DNA from: Lepus europaeus
Lineage: Eukaryota > Chordata > Mammalia > Lagomorpha > Leporidae
Length of the DNA: 64,000 nt
Direction: 5' to 3'
Assembly (NCBI RefSeq): GCF_033115175.1
Contig: NC_084835.1
Coordinates: forward strand, 56,606,948 to 56,670,947
Below the pieces are notes generated by a model that saw nothing but the letters and a program-made list of their open reading frames with translations, ran no database searches and was not told the origin of the DNA. Shown here one piece after another: positions 19,526 to 31,679 of the stretch; the stretch's first letter is position 1, and each line of letters starts with the position of its first letter. The position numbers and the translations under genes are program-made.

Positions 19526-22500
19526 AGCAAGGGACTCTTCTCACCAGCCGTAGCAGGAGGCCAAATCCCTAAACAGGGACGAAGAGCCTTCTGTCATCCT
19601 GACCCTTCTCGTGTGGTTTTTGGTGAGTGTGGTCCTGGTGCTGGGTGTGGCCAGCCTGTGACCGACACATGTCTGAGAGGTGGGGGCATTTGGGGAGAGA
19701 GAAGGGGGAAGACATGCCTGTTGCTGAGTACAGCCGTGTTCTTAACCTGCTGTCGCCTGGCCATGGGGTGAGGTTCTGGGGCTGCACACCATGGACACAA
19801 GCACACCCGGTCCTAGCACACTGCCTCCTTCCTCCAAGATGGACAGGGACTCACTGACCAGCACGGCGACTTCCAGTGCTGAACAGTCAGGTCCAGCTGC
19901 AGTCAGCACTGGCTAATGGCTGGCCTGTCCAGGTGATTCCTAGGGGACCTCCGTTTCCAAGGGTCCATCGTTCATGCCAGGAAGCCCCCAGGAGACCTTG
20001 TCAAAGCCCCCAAATTGCTGCACACACACAGATATTCCAGATCATTCTACCAGAAGACTGACAGAGGAGGACGGTCACACTGAACACGGTGCACCTGCTG
20101 CCTGACAGCATCTCTCCTGGGGTAGAAGCGGTTGGCACGGGCTCTGTAGTAGAAGGGCCGATGCAGTAGGAGGGACACAGCATTTTCTGAGGCCACTTCC
20201 CGTGGTGCCCGTGGCCCTCTGTGATGGCCTGTGTCTTCACTGTTTGCCTCCTGCCCTTTGAGTGATACTGCCTCTCCACAGACCACAGGTGCTCCCCACT
20301 GCACCCTGCTGCATGGCCACTCCCCTCTGAGCCTGGGTTCTGACCTAACCCCACTCACTTTCCAATTCAGATTTGTCAGGCTCACTCCAGGAAGCCTAGG
20401 CTGGCCTTGCTTGGGCTGTCATACCCTCTCCAGTGGGCCTGTGCTGTGTGCCCAGGGCTATGCTGCCAGCCCACAGACTCTAGGTGCTTGTGCTTACTGA
20501 TGGGTGTGCTAAGAAGGGGAAAATGAGCAGCCACGAACAAGGGGCCTGCAAGGGGCCCCAGTAGATGCTGCACTCCAGGAGTCTGTGTGGCTTCTTGCAC
20601 TTGGACTTGGATGTGCATTCTAAGTCACCACCCAAGCCTCCCCATTCCCAGAGGCCGGCACTGTCTCCCTCTCCCTCCCCCACCCTGCTCCTGATTTCCT
20701 CTCCTTCTAAAGTTCAAGTGCAGATTCCTTTGGTCTCGTTGGCTTTGAAGTCGCTTCCTCACCCTCTTGCCATAGCAGTGGGTGCTCATGGTCCATCTTC
20801 TGTTCCCGCTCCCTTGTTTTCTGCTCCTGTTTTCACTCTGTTGTGGAGCTGCTGGCCTGCGTGCGTGTGGACATGGTGGGCCCGAGAGACAGGTCCACGG
20901 GGCATCCAGACTGTCTTTTCGTAGCCTCTGCAGAGTCCTTTACACGTGATTTAGCTTCTCCACCCAAAAGCTCAGTCATAGGAAGCAGAAGCCATTTGTG
21001 GGGCCGACACTAGGACGCCCCAGGCAGAGAAAGAGGCACAAAGCTGCCAGCACAAGAAGCCCTGGAGTCGGGGTCCGAGCTTTCTGCCTTTCTTGTTCAT
21101 GTTGGACAAAGCCTTGGGCACACACATGGTTCCATGTGCTCTGCACAGTCCTGGGAGCAGTGTGGTTTAACCCACTTCACAGAGGCCTGACAGCTTCTAT
21201 AGCAATGCCAAGTTCATCCTGCTGATTGGCACCCCATACGCAGCCCTGCGTGTCCCACTGTGTCCTGGGGACCCAAAGCACTGGCTCAGATGGCCCAGTG
21301 CTTCTGAAGGTCACTCAGCTTTTAGATCGCTGGTTGAGGTTCTTTGCCTATGCTTTGAAAAATCTGTTCTATTTATACCTCGCCTCCATGGAAAAAGCAC
21401 CAAGATTAATGTGGTTACTGCTGAGCAGAGCTATGGGAGGCATTTCCTGAAGCTGTGCCGAAAGTCCGGGGTGCCGAGAGGCCGGGGTGCAATTCTAAGC
21501 AGTTGAAAACAGCAGGCAAAGCTCCTCTAAGCTGCGGTGCACCCTGCCTACCTGTTTCCAGCTTCCCCAACATCTGAGCCACCCAGCAGGCTATGAAAGA
21601 TACCATGATCTTTTCACTTTTGGATTGCGATGAATAGCAAAGAAGAACAAAACCCACCCAGATGTGTCATAGCTGTTGGCACTTTCTCATGGGCACTGCT
21701 CCAACCGGCGACACCCTCCTAACAGCCCCGTGAGGGAGACAGGCTAGGTCCCTATGAACCTCTTCACACTGGACCAAGAGAGAGGTCAAGTGGATTCCTC
21801 AAGGCCACGAGCCACTGGCTTGGGACTGCGTGCTTGCTGACTCCTCGTGTTTGGCAGTGACGTCACTGCACAGGCAGACCGCAGACAGGACGCTGCTTCC
21901 ACACCGAAGGTGCGCGCGCTCACCGCGTGTCGGGCAGGTTTCTTGGCAGCAGGTGCTGGTGTCGTGTCGCCACTTCACATTTTGCAACACTTCAAGCCTC
22001 TTCACAATCAGGTCTGTCTGGTGATCTGTGATCAGTGATCTTGCATGTTACTACTGTGAACTTACTACGCACTCTGTTTTCTCACTGCTCCACTGGCCAG
22101 CCGGCTATGGAGCATCCCTCTCCCTCTCTGGACCTCCATGCTCTGGGAGTCACAGCGACATTTGAAAATTAGCCCGAGTCACAACTCTACAATGGCCTCT
22201 AAGTGTTCAAGTAAAAGAAAGATTTGCACATCTCTCACCTGAAGTCAAAAGCTAGAAAAAAGCAAGACTAGTGAGAAAGGTACGTCGAGAGCCCAGACAG
22301 ACAGGCCTTGCAGCAAGCAGTTGGCCAAGGTGTGAACGCAAAGGAAAAGTTCTGGAAGGAAGTGACAAGTGCTACACCAGTGAACACACACGTGACAGGA
22401 GAGTGGCACAGGGAGAAAGTGCAAGTGTTCTGGATAGGAGATGCCAAAGCCTAATCCATCCAGAGCCAGGCCCTCACCCTCTTCAATTCCATGAGGGCTG

Positions 22501-23155
22501 GGCCAGGTAAGGAAGCTGCAGGAGACGAGCTGGATTGCCAGCAGAGGTTGGTCCCTGAGGTCTAAGGAGAGAAGCCATCCCCACAACAGTGGGAGCTGTG
22601 TAGCAGTGAGGGCTCCTGGAGAAGCTGCCATGGTTACACATGGAGCTGAGCCCGCTGAGCTCACCCACTGCTGACGGGGCGACACTCAACGCAGGTTCTC
22701 AATGCGGATGCTTCAGCCTCTACTGGAAGAAGACGCCATCAAGGTTTCTCATAGCTGGGGAGGAGAATACCTGGCTTCAAAGCTTTGGAGGACAGACAGA
22801 CGCCTGGGAGGGGCTAGTGCAGCTGATGACTTCTAGCTGAAACCTCTGTTCATTTCCCATCCTGAATCCTAAGGCACTCAGAATGACACTGGTGTGACTT
22901 TGTGTGTGCTCTGTGAATGGGACGATGAGGCCTGGACAGCAGCACACCTGCTCACAACATGGCTGCCTGAGTATTTTTACACCTACTGCACAATTTTCTT
23001 TCCAAATATTACTGCGCACTGGTTACCTGAGAGCCCTGAGGGAGATGTGTAGTCAGATTTCTGTTGTTCTCCGGCCGTTAACACTGCATCCATGCTATAG
23101 CCTGTGGGTCAAGGAGTCATTTCAGCTTCCGTGCCTTAGAGCTTAAGAAATGCTT
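19526..23155. other. Longest repeat-poor intergenic stretch
   Basis: Only a MIR at 21665-21835 is recognised. Many overlapping short frames exist on both strands but none shows splice structure or a known domain. Confidence 0.5.
21665..21835 (+). repeat. MIR SINE fragment
   Basis: TAACAGCCCCGTGAGGGAGA, GACCAAGAGAGAGGTCAAGT and CTCAAGGCCACGAGCCA follow the MIR order: tail of the core, then the tRNA-related end with gaggtcaagt...aaggtcac. Confidence 0.6.
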
Positions 23156-23515
23156 TGGAGCCAGCATTGTGGTGCAGTGAGCTAAGCTACTGCCTGCGAC
23201 ACTGGCTTCTCGTATCAGAACTCCAGTTCAAGTACTAGCTGCTCCACTTCCAACCCAGCTCCTACTATTGCTCCTGGGAGGAAAGGGGAAGATGGCCCAA
23301 GTATCTGGGCCCCTGCCACCTACGTGGGAGACCTGGATTGAGCTCTAGGGTCCTGGCTTCAACCCAGACCAGCCCCAACCATTATGGCCATTTGGGGAAT
23401 GAACCAGAGGATGGAAGATTCTCTCTTTCTCTCTCTCTCTTTCTCTGTGCGTGTGTGTGTCCCTCTCTCTGTAACTCTACCTTTCAAATAAACAAATCTT
23501 TTTTTTTTTTTTTTA
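23156..23515 (+). mobile_element. CSINE
   Basis: GGAGCCAGCATTGTGGTGC head; tail AAACAAATC plus T16 then A5; AGAAATRC at both flanks. Confidence 0.9.
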
Positions 23516-23588
23516 AAAAGAAGAAATACATTTCCTAAGGCTGTAGCTGATGGATCTGGGCAAAGTAAATTAAAAACCTATGGAAAGG

Positions 23589-23920
23589 GGCCGGCGCCGT
23601 GGCTTAACAGGCTAATCCTCCGCTTTGCGGCGCTGGCACACTGGGTTCTAGTCCTGGTTGGGGTGCCGGATTCTATCCCGGTTGCCCCCCTTCCAGGCCA
23701 GCTCTCTGCTATGGCCCGGGAAGGCAGTGGAGGATGGCCCAAGTCCTTGGGCCCTGCACCCGCATGGGAGACCGGGAGAAGCGCCTGGCTCCTGGCTTCG
23801 GATCAGCACGATGCGCCGACCGCAGCGGCCATTGGAGGGTGAACCAACGGCAAAATGGAAGACCTTTCTCTATGTCTCTCTCTCTCACTATCCACTCTGC
23901 CTGTGGGGGGGGGGGGGGCG
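23589..23920 (+). mobile_element. CSINE, young subfamily, with poly-G tail
   Basis: Target duplication AAACCTATGGAAAGG (23574-23588) and AAACCAATGGAAAGG (23922-23936). The tail after CTCTGCCTGT is G14 (23905-23918) instead of poly-A. Confidence 0.93.
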
Positions 23921-24272
23921 GAAACCAATGGAAAGGACTCCCCATTCTAGATCCATTGAGAACACCTAGGATTCACCAGAGGTCAACACACCAACACTAA
24001 CAGGTGTGTGCAAGAAGCAGTTTCCAGCCTTTGTGGATGGCCTTGAGGGGCTCAAGACATCAGCGGAGGGGGTGACTGCAGAGGTGGGGGGACACGCAGG
24101 AGAACCAGGATAAGTGGAGCCTGAAGAAGCAGCATGTTGCTGCAGTCTCCTGGTAAATCCTAGGCAGATGAGCGGCTGCTTTCCAGGAGAGCAACGCAAG
24201 AGGCCTCAAGATGCAATTAATTGCTGCTGGCAACGTGGTTTCAGCGACGACAAAACTCTTCTGCGGTGGCAT

Positions 24273-24540
24273 CACATGGCCTGGCGCTCAGCCTGGTGGT
24301 TGACTCCTGCATCCCATACCGGAGTGCCCGGGTTCAACGCCCAGCTTCGGCTCCAGCTTCCTGCTCATGCAGACCCTGGCAGGCCACAGGTGACGGCTCA
24401 ATGTGTCTGTGATGCCCATGTGGGCGATGTGGATTGAGTTCTGCACTCCCAGCTCCAGCCCAGTCCAGTCCTGACCGCAGGGAGTTGGAGAGTTCACCAG
24501 CAGCGGCAGGCTCTGTCTCTGTGTCTCTGCCATTCAAACA
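24273..24540 (+). mobile_element. CSINE, old divergent copy
   Basis: GCCTGGCGCTCAGCCTGGTG, GCAGACCCTGGCAGGC and GTCTCTGCCATTCAAACA, then a (CA)n tail to about 24556. Confidence 0.75.
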
Positions 24541-24556
24541 CACACACACACACACC

Positions 24557-25593
24557 ATGTGCCACAGAGAAATCTTCCGTGAAAGGAAGTCAGTCGATGC
24601 AGCACATGTCACTGATGTCTTTAGGAACTTGTCACAGTGACCCTGGCCTTTGGCCAACGCCAACCTTGCTGGGCATGGCGGTGAACACTGGGGCAGACCC
24701 TCCAGCAGCAAAAAGGCTGGTACTTACTAAAGGCTCAACTGGCTATTAGCATTTCTTTACAATAAAGTATTTTTTAACTAAGGTACATACATTGTATTTT
24801 TAGATACATATCTTAATAGGCTACAGTATACCACATAACTTTGATAGGCACTGGGAAACAAACAAACAAAATCCATGCGACTCGCCTCATTGTGAGGCGG
24901 TCTGGAACTTAGTCTGAAATACCTCTGAGGTGTGCCTAAACTGGGACACGTTACTTTGTGATTGGATCATCAAAGCCCCAAAACACTTGACAACTTTCGT
25001 TCACAAGATGCTCCGAGCGCGCCTGCAGGAGCAAAGGGGAAGAATGGGGCAGAGGGCTGTCTGGGGGCCTGTGCAAGGACCTCTGAGGGAACACAGTCAC
25101 TCGGGGGGGAGGAGGTGAATGCTACCTTGTCCCGAGGCCTGTGGGCTGCAGGGTGCATGGTTTTGTGGGCTGTGAAGACAGCGGGGCGAACAGCCTGCGT
25201 CGTTTCTGGGAGCCCTCCCACCCCCCAGCAATGTGGAACGACAGCCCACCAGCCCCACAGCGAGGGGTACCCGGCCCCGCCCGGCCCAGCCACAGGGGCC
25301 TCCGTGTTCTCCGGGCTCTCTCTGCTTCTCCCAAAGCCACAGTGATCGCACTCAGGCCGAGGGCTTAGCAAAGGCCGTGTGGCCCGGAGCCAAGGCCACC
25401 CAGGCGTCAGTGACTGCAGCTGGGTCCGTCGCCTGCTGCCCTGAGGGGCCTTCTAGGGGCTCTGCCTGTGGGGAGTAATTTCCTTGGGCGAAAACCTCCA
25501 GAAAACATTTTAGGACTCAAAGATGTTACATGACTAACGAGCATGACATCCTGAAATGCCCCTGGGAAGGAATTTACTACACATTTGCATGGA
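24557..25593. other. Intergenic unique sequence, GC-rich at 25000-25460
   Basis: Overlapping open frames on both strands at 24962-25371 are explained by GC richness. No gene recognised. Confidence 0.5.
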
Positions 25594-25604
25594 TACTAAG
25601 AGCT

Positions 25605-25653
25605 GTTTATGTTTTTTTGTTTTTTGTTTTTTTAAGATTTATTTATTTGGAAG

Positions 25654-25693
<40 letters not shown>

Positions 25694-25943
25694 CCATCTG
25701 CTGGGTCACTTCCAGAAGTCTGCAACGACCAGGGCTAGGCCAGCAGCCAGTAACTCCATCCGGGTCTCCCACGTGGGTGGCAGGGGCCCATGTACTTGGG
25801 CCATCCGCTGCTGCTTTCCCAGGCATGTGAGCAGGGAGCTGCGTTGGAAGCGGAGCAGCAAGAACTGGAGCCAGCGCTCATATGGGATACCGGCCGGCAT
25901 CCCAGGCGGTAGCTTAACCCACCACGCCACAAAGCTGATCCCC
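25605..25943 (-). mobile_element. CSINE
   Basis: Exact target duplication ACTAAGAGCTG at 25594-25604 and 25944-25954; contains a (GA)n tract near 25655-25690. Confidence 0.94.
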
Positions 25944-26292
25944 ACTAAGAGCTGATTGGAGTATATTTTCAGAAGATAGAAACTTACAGATCTGCGCCTA
26001 AAGGGACAATTGGAAATCTGGCAAAACCTGAGCAAACTCTCATTTTAAAAAAATGACTACTTATTGAAGAGTCCTGTTAAACAAAATTAGTGCAAAGCAG
26101 TAAAATCAAGTAATTTCCTGAAATAAAACTCCAGCGGGCCATGCAGGGATTGGTTCCAGGACCCCATAGACATAAGAAGCCATAGATGCTCAAATCTCCC
26201 ATAAAAATGGTGCAGTGCATCCTTGCCTACACGCTGCACCGTATCTACGTTAGTTATCATACCTCCTGCAATGCACACATTAGTTTACCATA

Positions 26293-26507
26293 CAGGTTGA
26301 GTATCTTGTACCCAAAATGCTTAAGACTGGAAGTGTTTTGTATTTTTTTCACATTTTTGAATATCTGCATTTACATGGAGGTATCTTAGGGATGGCTTCC
26401 AAATCTAATAGGAAATCCATTTCTTTATGTACGCCTTACATATATAGCCTGAAAGTAATTGTGATTTTTAAAAAGATTTATTTTTATTTATTTGAAAGAA
26501 TTATAGG

Positions 26508-26547
<40 letters not shown>

Positions 26548-26838
26548 CACAGAGATCTCCCACCTACTGGTTCATTCCCCAAATGGCTACAATGGCCATG
26601 GCTGGCCAAGTGGACAGCAGCCCAGAGCTCCACTTGGGTCTCCCAAGTGGGCGGCAGGGGCCCAGGCACTCAGGTCTTCCTTCCCTGTCCTCCCAGTAGG
26701 GAGCTGAATTGGAAGCAGAGCAGCAGGGACTCAAACCGGTGCTCCAATGTGGGGTGTCAGCATCGCAGGTGGCAGCTAGCTCACCACACCACAACACCAG
26801 CCCTATTCTGGATTCTTGGATTAAAAATGCTCAACCTG
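26293..26838 (+). mobile_element. Second Tigger-type element nested in the outer one
   Basis: It begins CAGGTTGAGTATC, and ends AAAATGCTCAACCTG, giving terminal inverted repeats CAGGTTGAG. The internal text AAATGCTTAAGACTGGAAGTG and GGAGGTATCTTAGGGATGGC fits a common Tigger-family (TcMariner) nonautonomous element. It sits after a TA dinucleotide (26291-26292) of the outer element, as TA-targeting predicts. A CSINE at 26471-26803 interrupts it. Confidence 0.65.
26471..26803 (-). mobile_element. CSINE nested in the inner Tigger
   Basis: AAAAAGATTTATTTTTATTTATTTG through CACCACAACACCAGCCC; (GA)n tract at about 26512-26543. Confidence 0.92.
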
Positions 26839-27172
26839 GGGCTGACGCCGCGGCTCACTAGGCTAATCCTCCGCCTTGCGGTGCCGGCACACCGGGTTCT
26901 AGTCCCGGTCGGGGCGCCGGATTCTGTCCTGGGTGCCCCTCTTCCAGGCCAGCCCTCTGCTATGGCCCGGGAGTGCAGTGGAGGATGGCCCAAGTGCTTG
27001 GGCCCTGCACCCCATGGGAGACCAGGAGAAGCACCTGGCTCTTGCCTTCGGATCAGTGCGATGCGCCAGCCACGGCAGCCATTGGAGGGTGAACCAACGG
27101 CAAAAAGGAAGGCCTTTCTCTCTGTCTCTCTCTCTCACTGTCCACTCTGCCTGTCCAAAAAAAAAAAAAAAA
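26839..27172 (+). mobile_element. CSINE, young subfamily, at the inner Tigger end
   Basis: GGGCTGACGCCGCGGCTC to CTGTCC plus A16; target duplication GCTCAACCTG at 26829-26838 and 27173-27182. Confidence 0.95.
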
Positions 27173-27306
27173 GCTCAACCTGTTTAGGAAATAATGACAA
27201 GAAAAAAATCAAGTCTGTACATGTTCAGCGCAGACACTACTCATTTTGACTATTTCTGCTCCGTGGTTGATAGAATCCACGGGTGGGGGATGCAAGGGTG
27301 ACCGTA

Positions 27307-27896
27307 CGTGGTGGCTCAGGAAGACCAGGGCACTTGGCTCTGGAGGACAGAGGACTGACAGTGGTTTTGCTTTTCACCAAGTGGCCAGGCATGGACACAC
27401 TCTGCTTCTTCAGTACCAAGTGTTTTTTCCTATGGAACACACAAAAAATGTGGTTCATTAAAAACAAGACTTACTTACCATTGCAGCTGAAAACACACAC
27501 TTCAGTCTTCCCTACAGGAACTCCAGCAGGCCATAAGCCGCTCGCAGCGAGGGTCGTGGCAGACAATTGGACACACACTGTTATAGGCACCACCTGGGCT
27601 TCCTGGACTCTGCTCAGGGCCACGTGGCGACTCAGCACAAAGCCCTGCCATGATCAGAACCCGAGTCCTAATCCCTGTCCCGTGTGTTACTCTCACTTCT
27701 GTACGTGATCTTTTGAATTTTTTAAGCATTGAACATTGATCCTCAGTAATCCACATCAAGGTTCTCAAGAGTTCCAAGTGTCTGCCTGGAAAAGAATAAT
27801 TCATGTTCAAAAATGACGTAAATCTTACTATTTTGGTATTGCTTTTAAGTTTCTTTTTTCCTTCTAATACATGCAGGTTTCAAAGCAGGCTTCCGT
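27307..27896. other. Intergenic unique sequence
   Basis: No supported feature. The 141-codon plus frame at 27283-27708 starts in the Tigger end and matches nothing known. Confidence 0.5.
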
Positions 27897-28210
27897 GGGG
27901 CTAGCATTGTGGCACATTGTGTTAAGCCTCGGCCTGTGACGCTGGCATCCCATTTGCTTTCAGGTTCAAGTCTTGGCTGCTCCACGTCCGATCCTGATCC
28001 CTGATAACGTGCCTGGGAAAAGCAGCAGAAAATGGCCCAAGTGCTTGGGCCCCTGCCACCCACATGGACCCAGAAGAAGCTCCTGGCTTCTGGCTTTGGC
28101 CTGGCCCAGCCCTGACTATTTAGGCCATCTGGGGAGTGAATCAATGGAAGATCTGTGTAACTCTGCCTTTCAAATAAATGAACAAATCTTTAAAAAAAAA
28201 AAAAAAAAAG
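27897..28210 (+). mobile_element. CSINE
   Basis: GGGGCTAGCATTGTGGCAC to AAATCTTT plus poly-A; flanks GCAGGCTTCC and GCAGGCTCC. Confidence 0.92.
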
Positions 28211-28628
28211 GCAGGCTCCTGAACACTTCATTTACTGGACTCTCCACTACACGAAGTCCACTCAAGGCCAGTTCATCCAGCGGCTAACAATGCCTACGGA
28301 TTATAGAACTGGTGATCAAGAGAAACCATTTCCAAGTTGCGCCGTAGCCCAGCTGCATTTTAAGCGCAACCCCAACAGGTTATTAGCATTTGCTTTTGCC
28401 CCTGGCATTTTTGTATAAAGCTTGGACCTCCCCACAAAGCTAAAGGCTGTTGAGGATAAAGCCTTTCTCCAGGTTCCCTGGCAAACCGAGGGACAAACCC
28501 TGGTCTTACGCACAGCTGGTGGCTCCCATCCATGAAGCATCTGCCTGCCCCGCCCAGCCCTGGAGAGAGGTTTCTGGCTATCACAATGGCAGGGGAGGTC
28601 ACTCTCAGGGAAGGAGCTCACCAAACAA
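28211..28628. other. Unique segment, possible conserved noncoding element
   Basis: The part at 28330-28430 (GCATTTTAAGCGCAACCCC, GGTTATTAGCATTTGCTTTT) is repeat-free and well mixed in composition between two CSINEs. A conserved role is a guess. Confidence 0.25.
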
Positions 28629-28940
28629 TTTTTTTTTACAAAGATTTATTTATTTAATTGAAAGGCAGAACCAGAGAGAGAGAGAGAGAACCTTCTAAGC
28701 GCTGGTTCACTCCCCAGATGGCTGCAATGGCCCGGGCTGGGCCAGGTGAAGCCAGGAGCTTCATCCGGGTCTCCCACGTGAGTGCAGGGGTCTGGGCACT
28801 TGGGCCATCTTCTGCTGCGGTCCCCAGGTGCATCACCAGGGCGCTGGATCAGAGTGGAGCAGCCAGGACTTCAATCAGTGTCCATATGGGATGCTGGCAT
28901 TGCAGGCAGGGCTTTAACTGCTAGACTGTGACTCCGGCTT
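28629..28940 (-). mobile_element. CSINE
   Basis: Ends CTAGACTGTGACTCCGGCTT; CAAACAAWTTT at both flanks. Confidence 0.9.
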
Positions 28941-29437
28941 GCAAACAAATTTTGAAAACAACTGTAATCTTTTCCTATGGAGAACTCAGCAAATTAAGCT
29001 GTGAAACCACACAAGTGTTTCGCCTGAGTAGGTAACCATTTCTCACATGGAAGTGGGGGCTCCCTCGGGTAGGTCACTGACACCTGAGCCAGGATTCTAC
29101 AAGGCTCACTCGCTGCCACTGAACGACTTTTTCCATTCATATGAAATCTGAGCTAAGCACTTACAGATTTGGTTGCTGCAAACTAACTTGACCATGGCTT
29201 ATACTAGACTCGTATAACAAACATGTGTGTTCCAGACACATGTACACAACCTCATCGGAAGCATACGGTATCAGCTACCTATGTCCAGGTCACCTGCACA
29301 CTGGGAAAACCTCCGAGTGTACAGTGCGTGTTCTCCACCTGAGACTCCAGAAGTGGTGACATTGACACTGCTCAGGAAGTGCCCCCCCAGGATCCCTGGA
29401 AGCCCAAGGCATTAATGGCACCATAAAGTTACCCCAG

Positions 29438-29694
29438 GGCGGGCACTGACTTGGTAGCTTAGACGCTGCACTCCTTACTGGAGCGCCTGCCGCGAGTCCT
29501 GGCTCCAGCTACCAACTCCAGCTTCCAGCCAATGAAGACCCCGGGAGGAAGCAATGACGGCTCAAGTGGTTGGGCTCCCGCCACCCATGTGGGAGACTTG
29601 GGTTGAGTTCCTTGTTCCTGACTTCACTCTGGCTCAGTCCTGGCCACTGGGGAGTAAACGGTCTCTGAGTCTCCAATAAAAGAAAAACAAAAGT
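29438..29694 (+). mobile_element. CSINE, old type
   Basis: GGGCGGGCACTGACTTGGTAG, TGACGGCTCAAGTGGTTGGG and TCCAATAAAAGAAAAAC. Confidence 0.75.
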
Positions 29695-30039
29695 ACCCCA
29701 GAAAATCAGTCCTCTTGAAGCAGAACATGGTGCGGTTCAGAGATGTGTCCGATATGGAGCGGCGGTGGAGCCGGGGCACTCTGTTCTGTGACAGACAAAC
29801 AGGATGCAGTCCAGGAAGGAGCAGGCACCGGTCCCCTGGGATTAGGGGGCCACACAAATTCCTTTCCTGGTGTCTTGATGGTATTTTAGCATAAACAGAA
29901 CTCATGGAAAATGCTCTGCTGCTCTTGGGCCGAGCAGATTGGCTGCTGGTGTTCAGTGCCTGTTCACTCTTGGGACCCTGGTTCTCTCATTTGGAGACTC
30001 CTGAGATGGAAATTTCTGGACGTGGGTGAAGAGCTCACC

Positions 30040-30130
30040 GCTACTGAGAACTGGTGATATGCAAGGCACCTGCCAGGTATGGGCATACCCCTTGGTCAGT
30101 GCCCACAGCGCCCTGTGAGGGAGGCAGCTC
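30040..30130 (+). repeat. MIR SINE fragment
   Basis: ACTGGTGATATGCAAGGCAC, then CAGCGCCCTGTGAGGGAGGC, matches the MIR core and its downstream part. Confidence 0.5.
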
Positions 30131-30834
30131 TGCAGTCCACGGGCCAGCGTCTGGGGCCAGAGGGAGGGAAGCTGGGGTTGGGCCTGTGCCCTGATTGCAA
30201 TGTCAGACTTTGCCCTGTAGCAGCTGCCTGGCCCCCAGGTGGTGGTGAGGGGAGCGACACAGCGCAGCTGGCAGGAGGCGACAGAGCGGTCCCAGCCCAT
30301 GCTGAAGCCGACCTTGGCTGACATCCAGCCCATGACGGCTCTCCTTACCCTGCCCTCGCCATCCCTAGGTCTCCCTCCCTCCCTGCTTCTTAGGCGTCCC
30401 CTTTACAGAATCAGAATTATCTGCAATTCCAGGGCTCTAACCTGGCCTCACCTGTGAAACCACACGGCCTGACTTGCTCTCGCCCTGCCCGGGGCTGGTC
30501 TTCCTGCTCCACTCCCAGTTACACAGCGGGAGAGCTGGGGGTCACCTGTAGGTACAACTGCTACAGGGGAATCTTTGAAGGTTGGTGGCTGACAAAAACC
30601 AGGGAAGAACAGAAATCCCACAGAATAGTGGTGGAGTGCCATACATAAAACAAACCAGGATTTTAGAATGGATGTCACAGGGTGTGCCTCTATGTGCTAC
30701 TATCCTGTAGGGCTTTCTGAGATGTTGGAAAACCGTGCATTTTGTCCGCACTGTCAGACACGGCCCCACTTGACCCTGATGCCCTGTGGCTCCTGTGTGC
30801 TCTCACAGGCTCCTGTGGTCGTCAGGTGCAGGGA

Positions 30835-30850
30835 CCCCCCCCCCCCCCCC
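30835..30850. repeat. Poly-C run (16)
   Basis: A homopolymer in intergenic sequence; length is unreliable in assembly. Confidence 0.85.
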
Positions 30851-31679
30851 ACTCATTGCACCTATACCAGGCCCTGCGTCTTCACCTGGTTCACCTGGCT
30901 ACCCCATTCAGACCACAAAGGAAACGCCTTCCTTTATATACCATATGCATATGTACCAAAAAACAACCCAAGGGCGTCAGGCATTGGAGTATTTTATTCC
31001 TGAAAATAATTCCCTGCAGAATCACTCTCTGGGGTCTCCCGTGTGTAGTGAGGCTGTCCTCGAGGGGGGGTCACCCTGGATCGTGAAGGGTGCTGAGTAG
31101 CCCTGGGAGTGCAGAGCAGAGGCCCTGTGGCGGGAGTGGGAGCCTCGCTCGCTGGGCCTCTGTGGGGGCACAGCAGGGTGTGAGTGAGCAGGTACCTGCC
31201 AGCCCCACCTCTCAGGCACCCAGGAGCCAGAGCCAACAGGCACCAGGGGGAGGCCCACTCCCCCACTAACACCTGTGCTTCCTGATGGCCAGTTATTAGG
31301 AAGAGCAGAAAGTTAAGAGCCGTTTGGTCTTCTGACCGCCCTCAATTCCAGAGCTCGAGGAAAGACACTGGCCTGACGCTATGAGCCTCAACAGAATTCT
31401 TTCTCCACGCAAGATTCCACCTCCGGAAGAGAAACAAACAAGGCCCGGAGCACAGGGCACACATCCTCCTCCCGGCTCTGCCCACAGAAGCAGCATCTCA
31501 GAGGTGAGCCTCCCTTCGCTCTGTCCCCGTCTTGGATTCTGAATGCTGACAAGGGAATCACGGGTAAGTGGCGTGCAGTGCACAGCACTGTCAACTCGGG
31601 GAGGGGGGGAGTACCACGCCCACCTTCCTGCTGAGCCCAGATCTGCAGCGACGCTGGCAACACGTAGGGAGGCACAGAC

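Larger units (their letters stand above)
26131..27306 (+). mobile_element. Tigger-type DNA transposon (outer element), interrupted
   Basis: The left piece at about 26131-26292 contains GGTTCCAGGACCCC and GATGCTCAAATC. The right piece at 27183-27306 resumes with TTTAGGAAATAATGACAAGA, GTCTGTACATGTTCAG and GGTTGATAGAATCCACGG. These match the ends of the MER28/Tigger2-like family, also seen here at 4093 and 35845. A second Tigger element and two CSINEs sit inside. Confidence 0.65.
28941..31679. other. Intergenic sequence just beyond the IMPA2 3' end
   Basis: Outside an old CSINE (29438-29694) and a MIR trace (30040-30130) no feature is seen. A C16 run lies at 30835. Open frames on both strands near 30700-31720 are unrecognised. 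Confidence 0.5.

Noticed and set aside
26317-27249. 310-codon open frame on the plus strand
   Set aside because: It runs across a Tigger element and two CSINEs in opposite orientation; the translation is repeat-derived.
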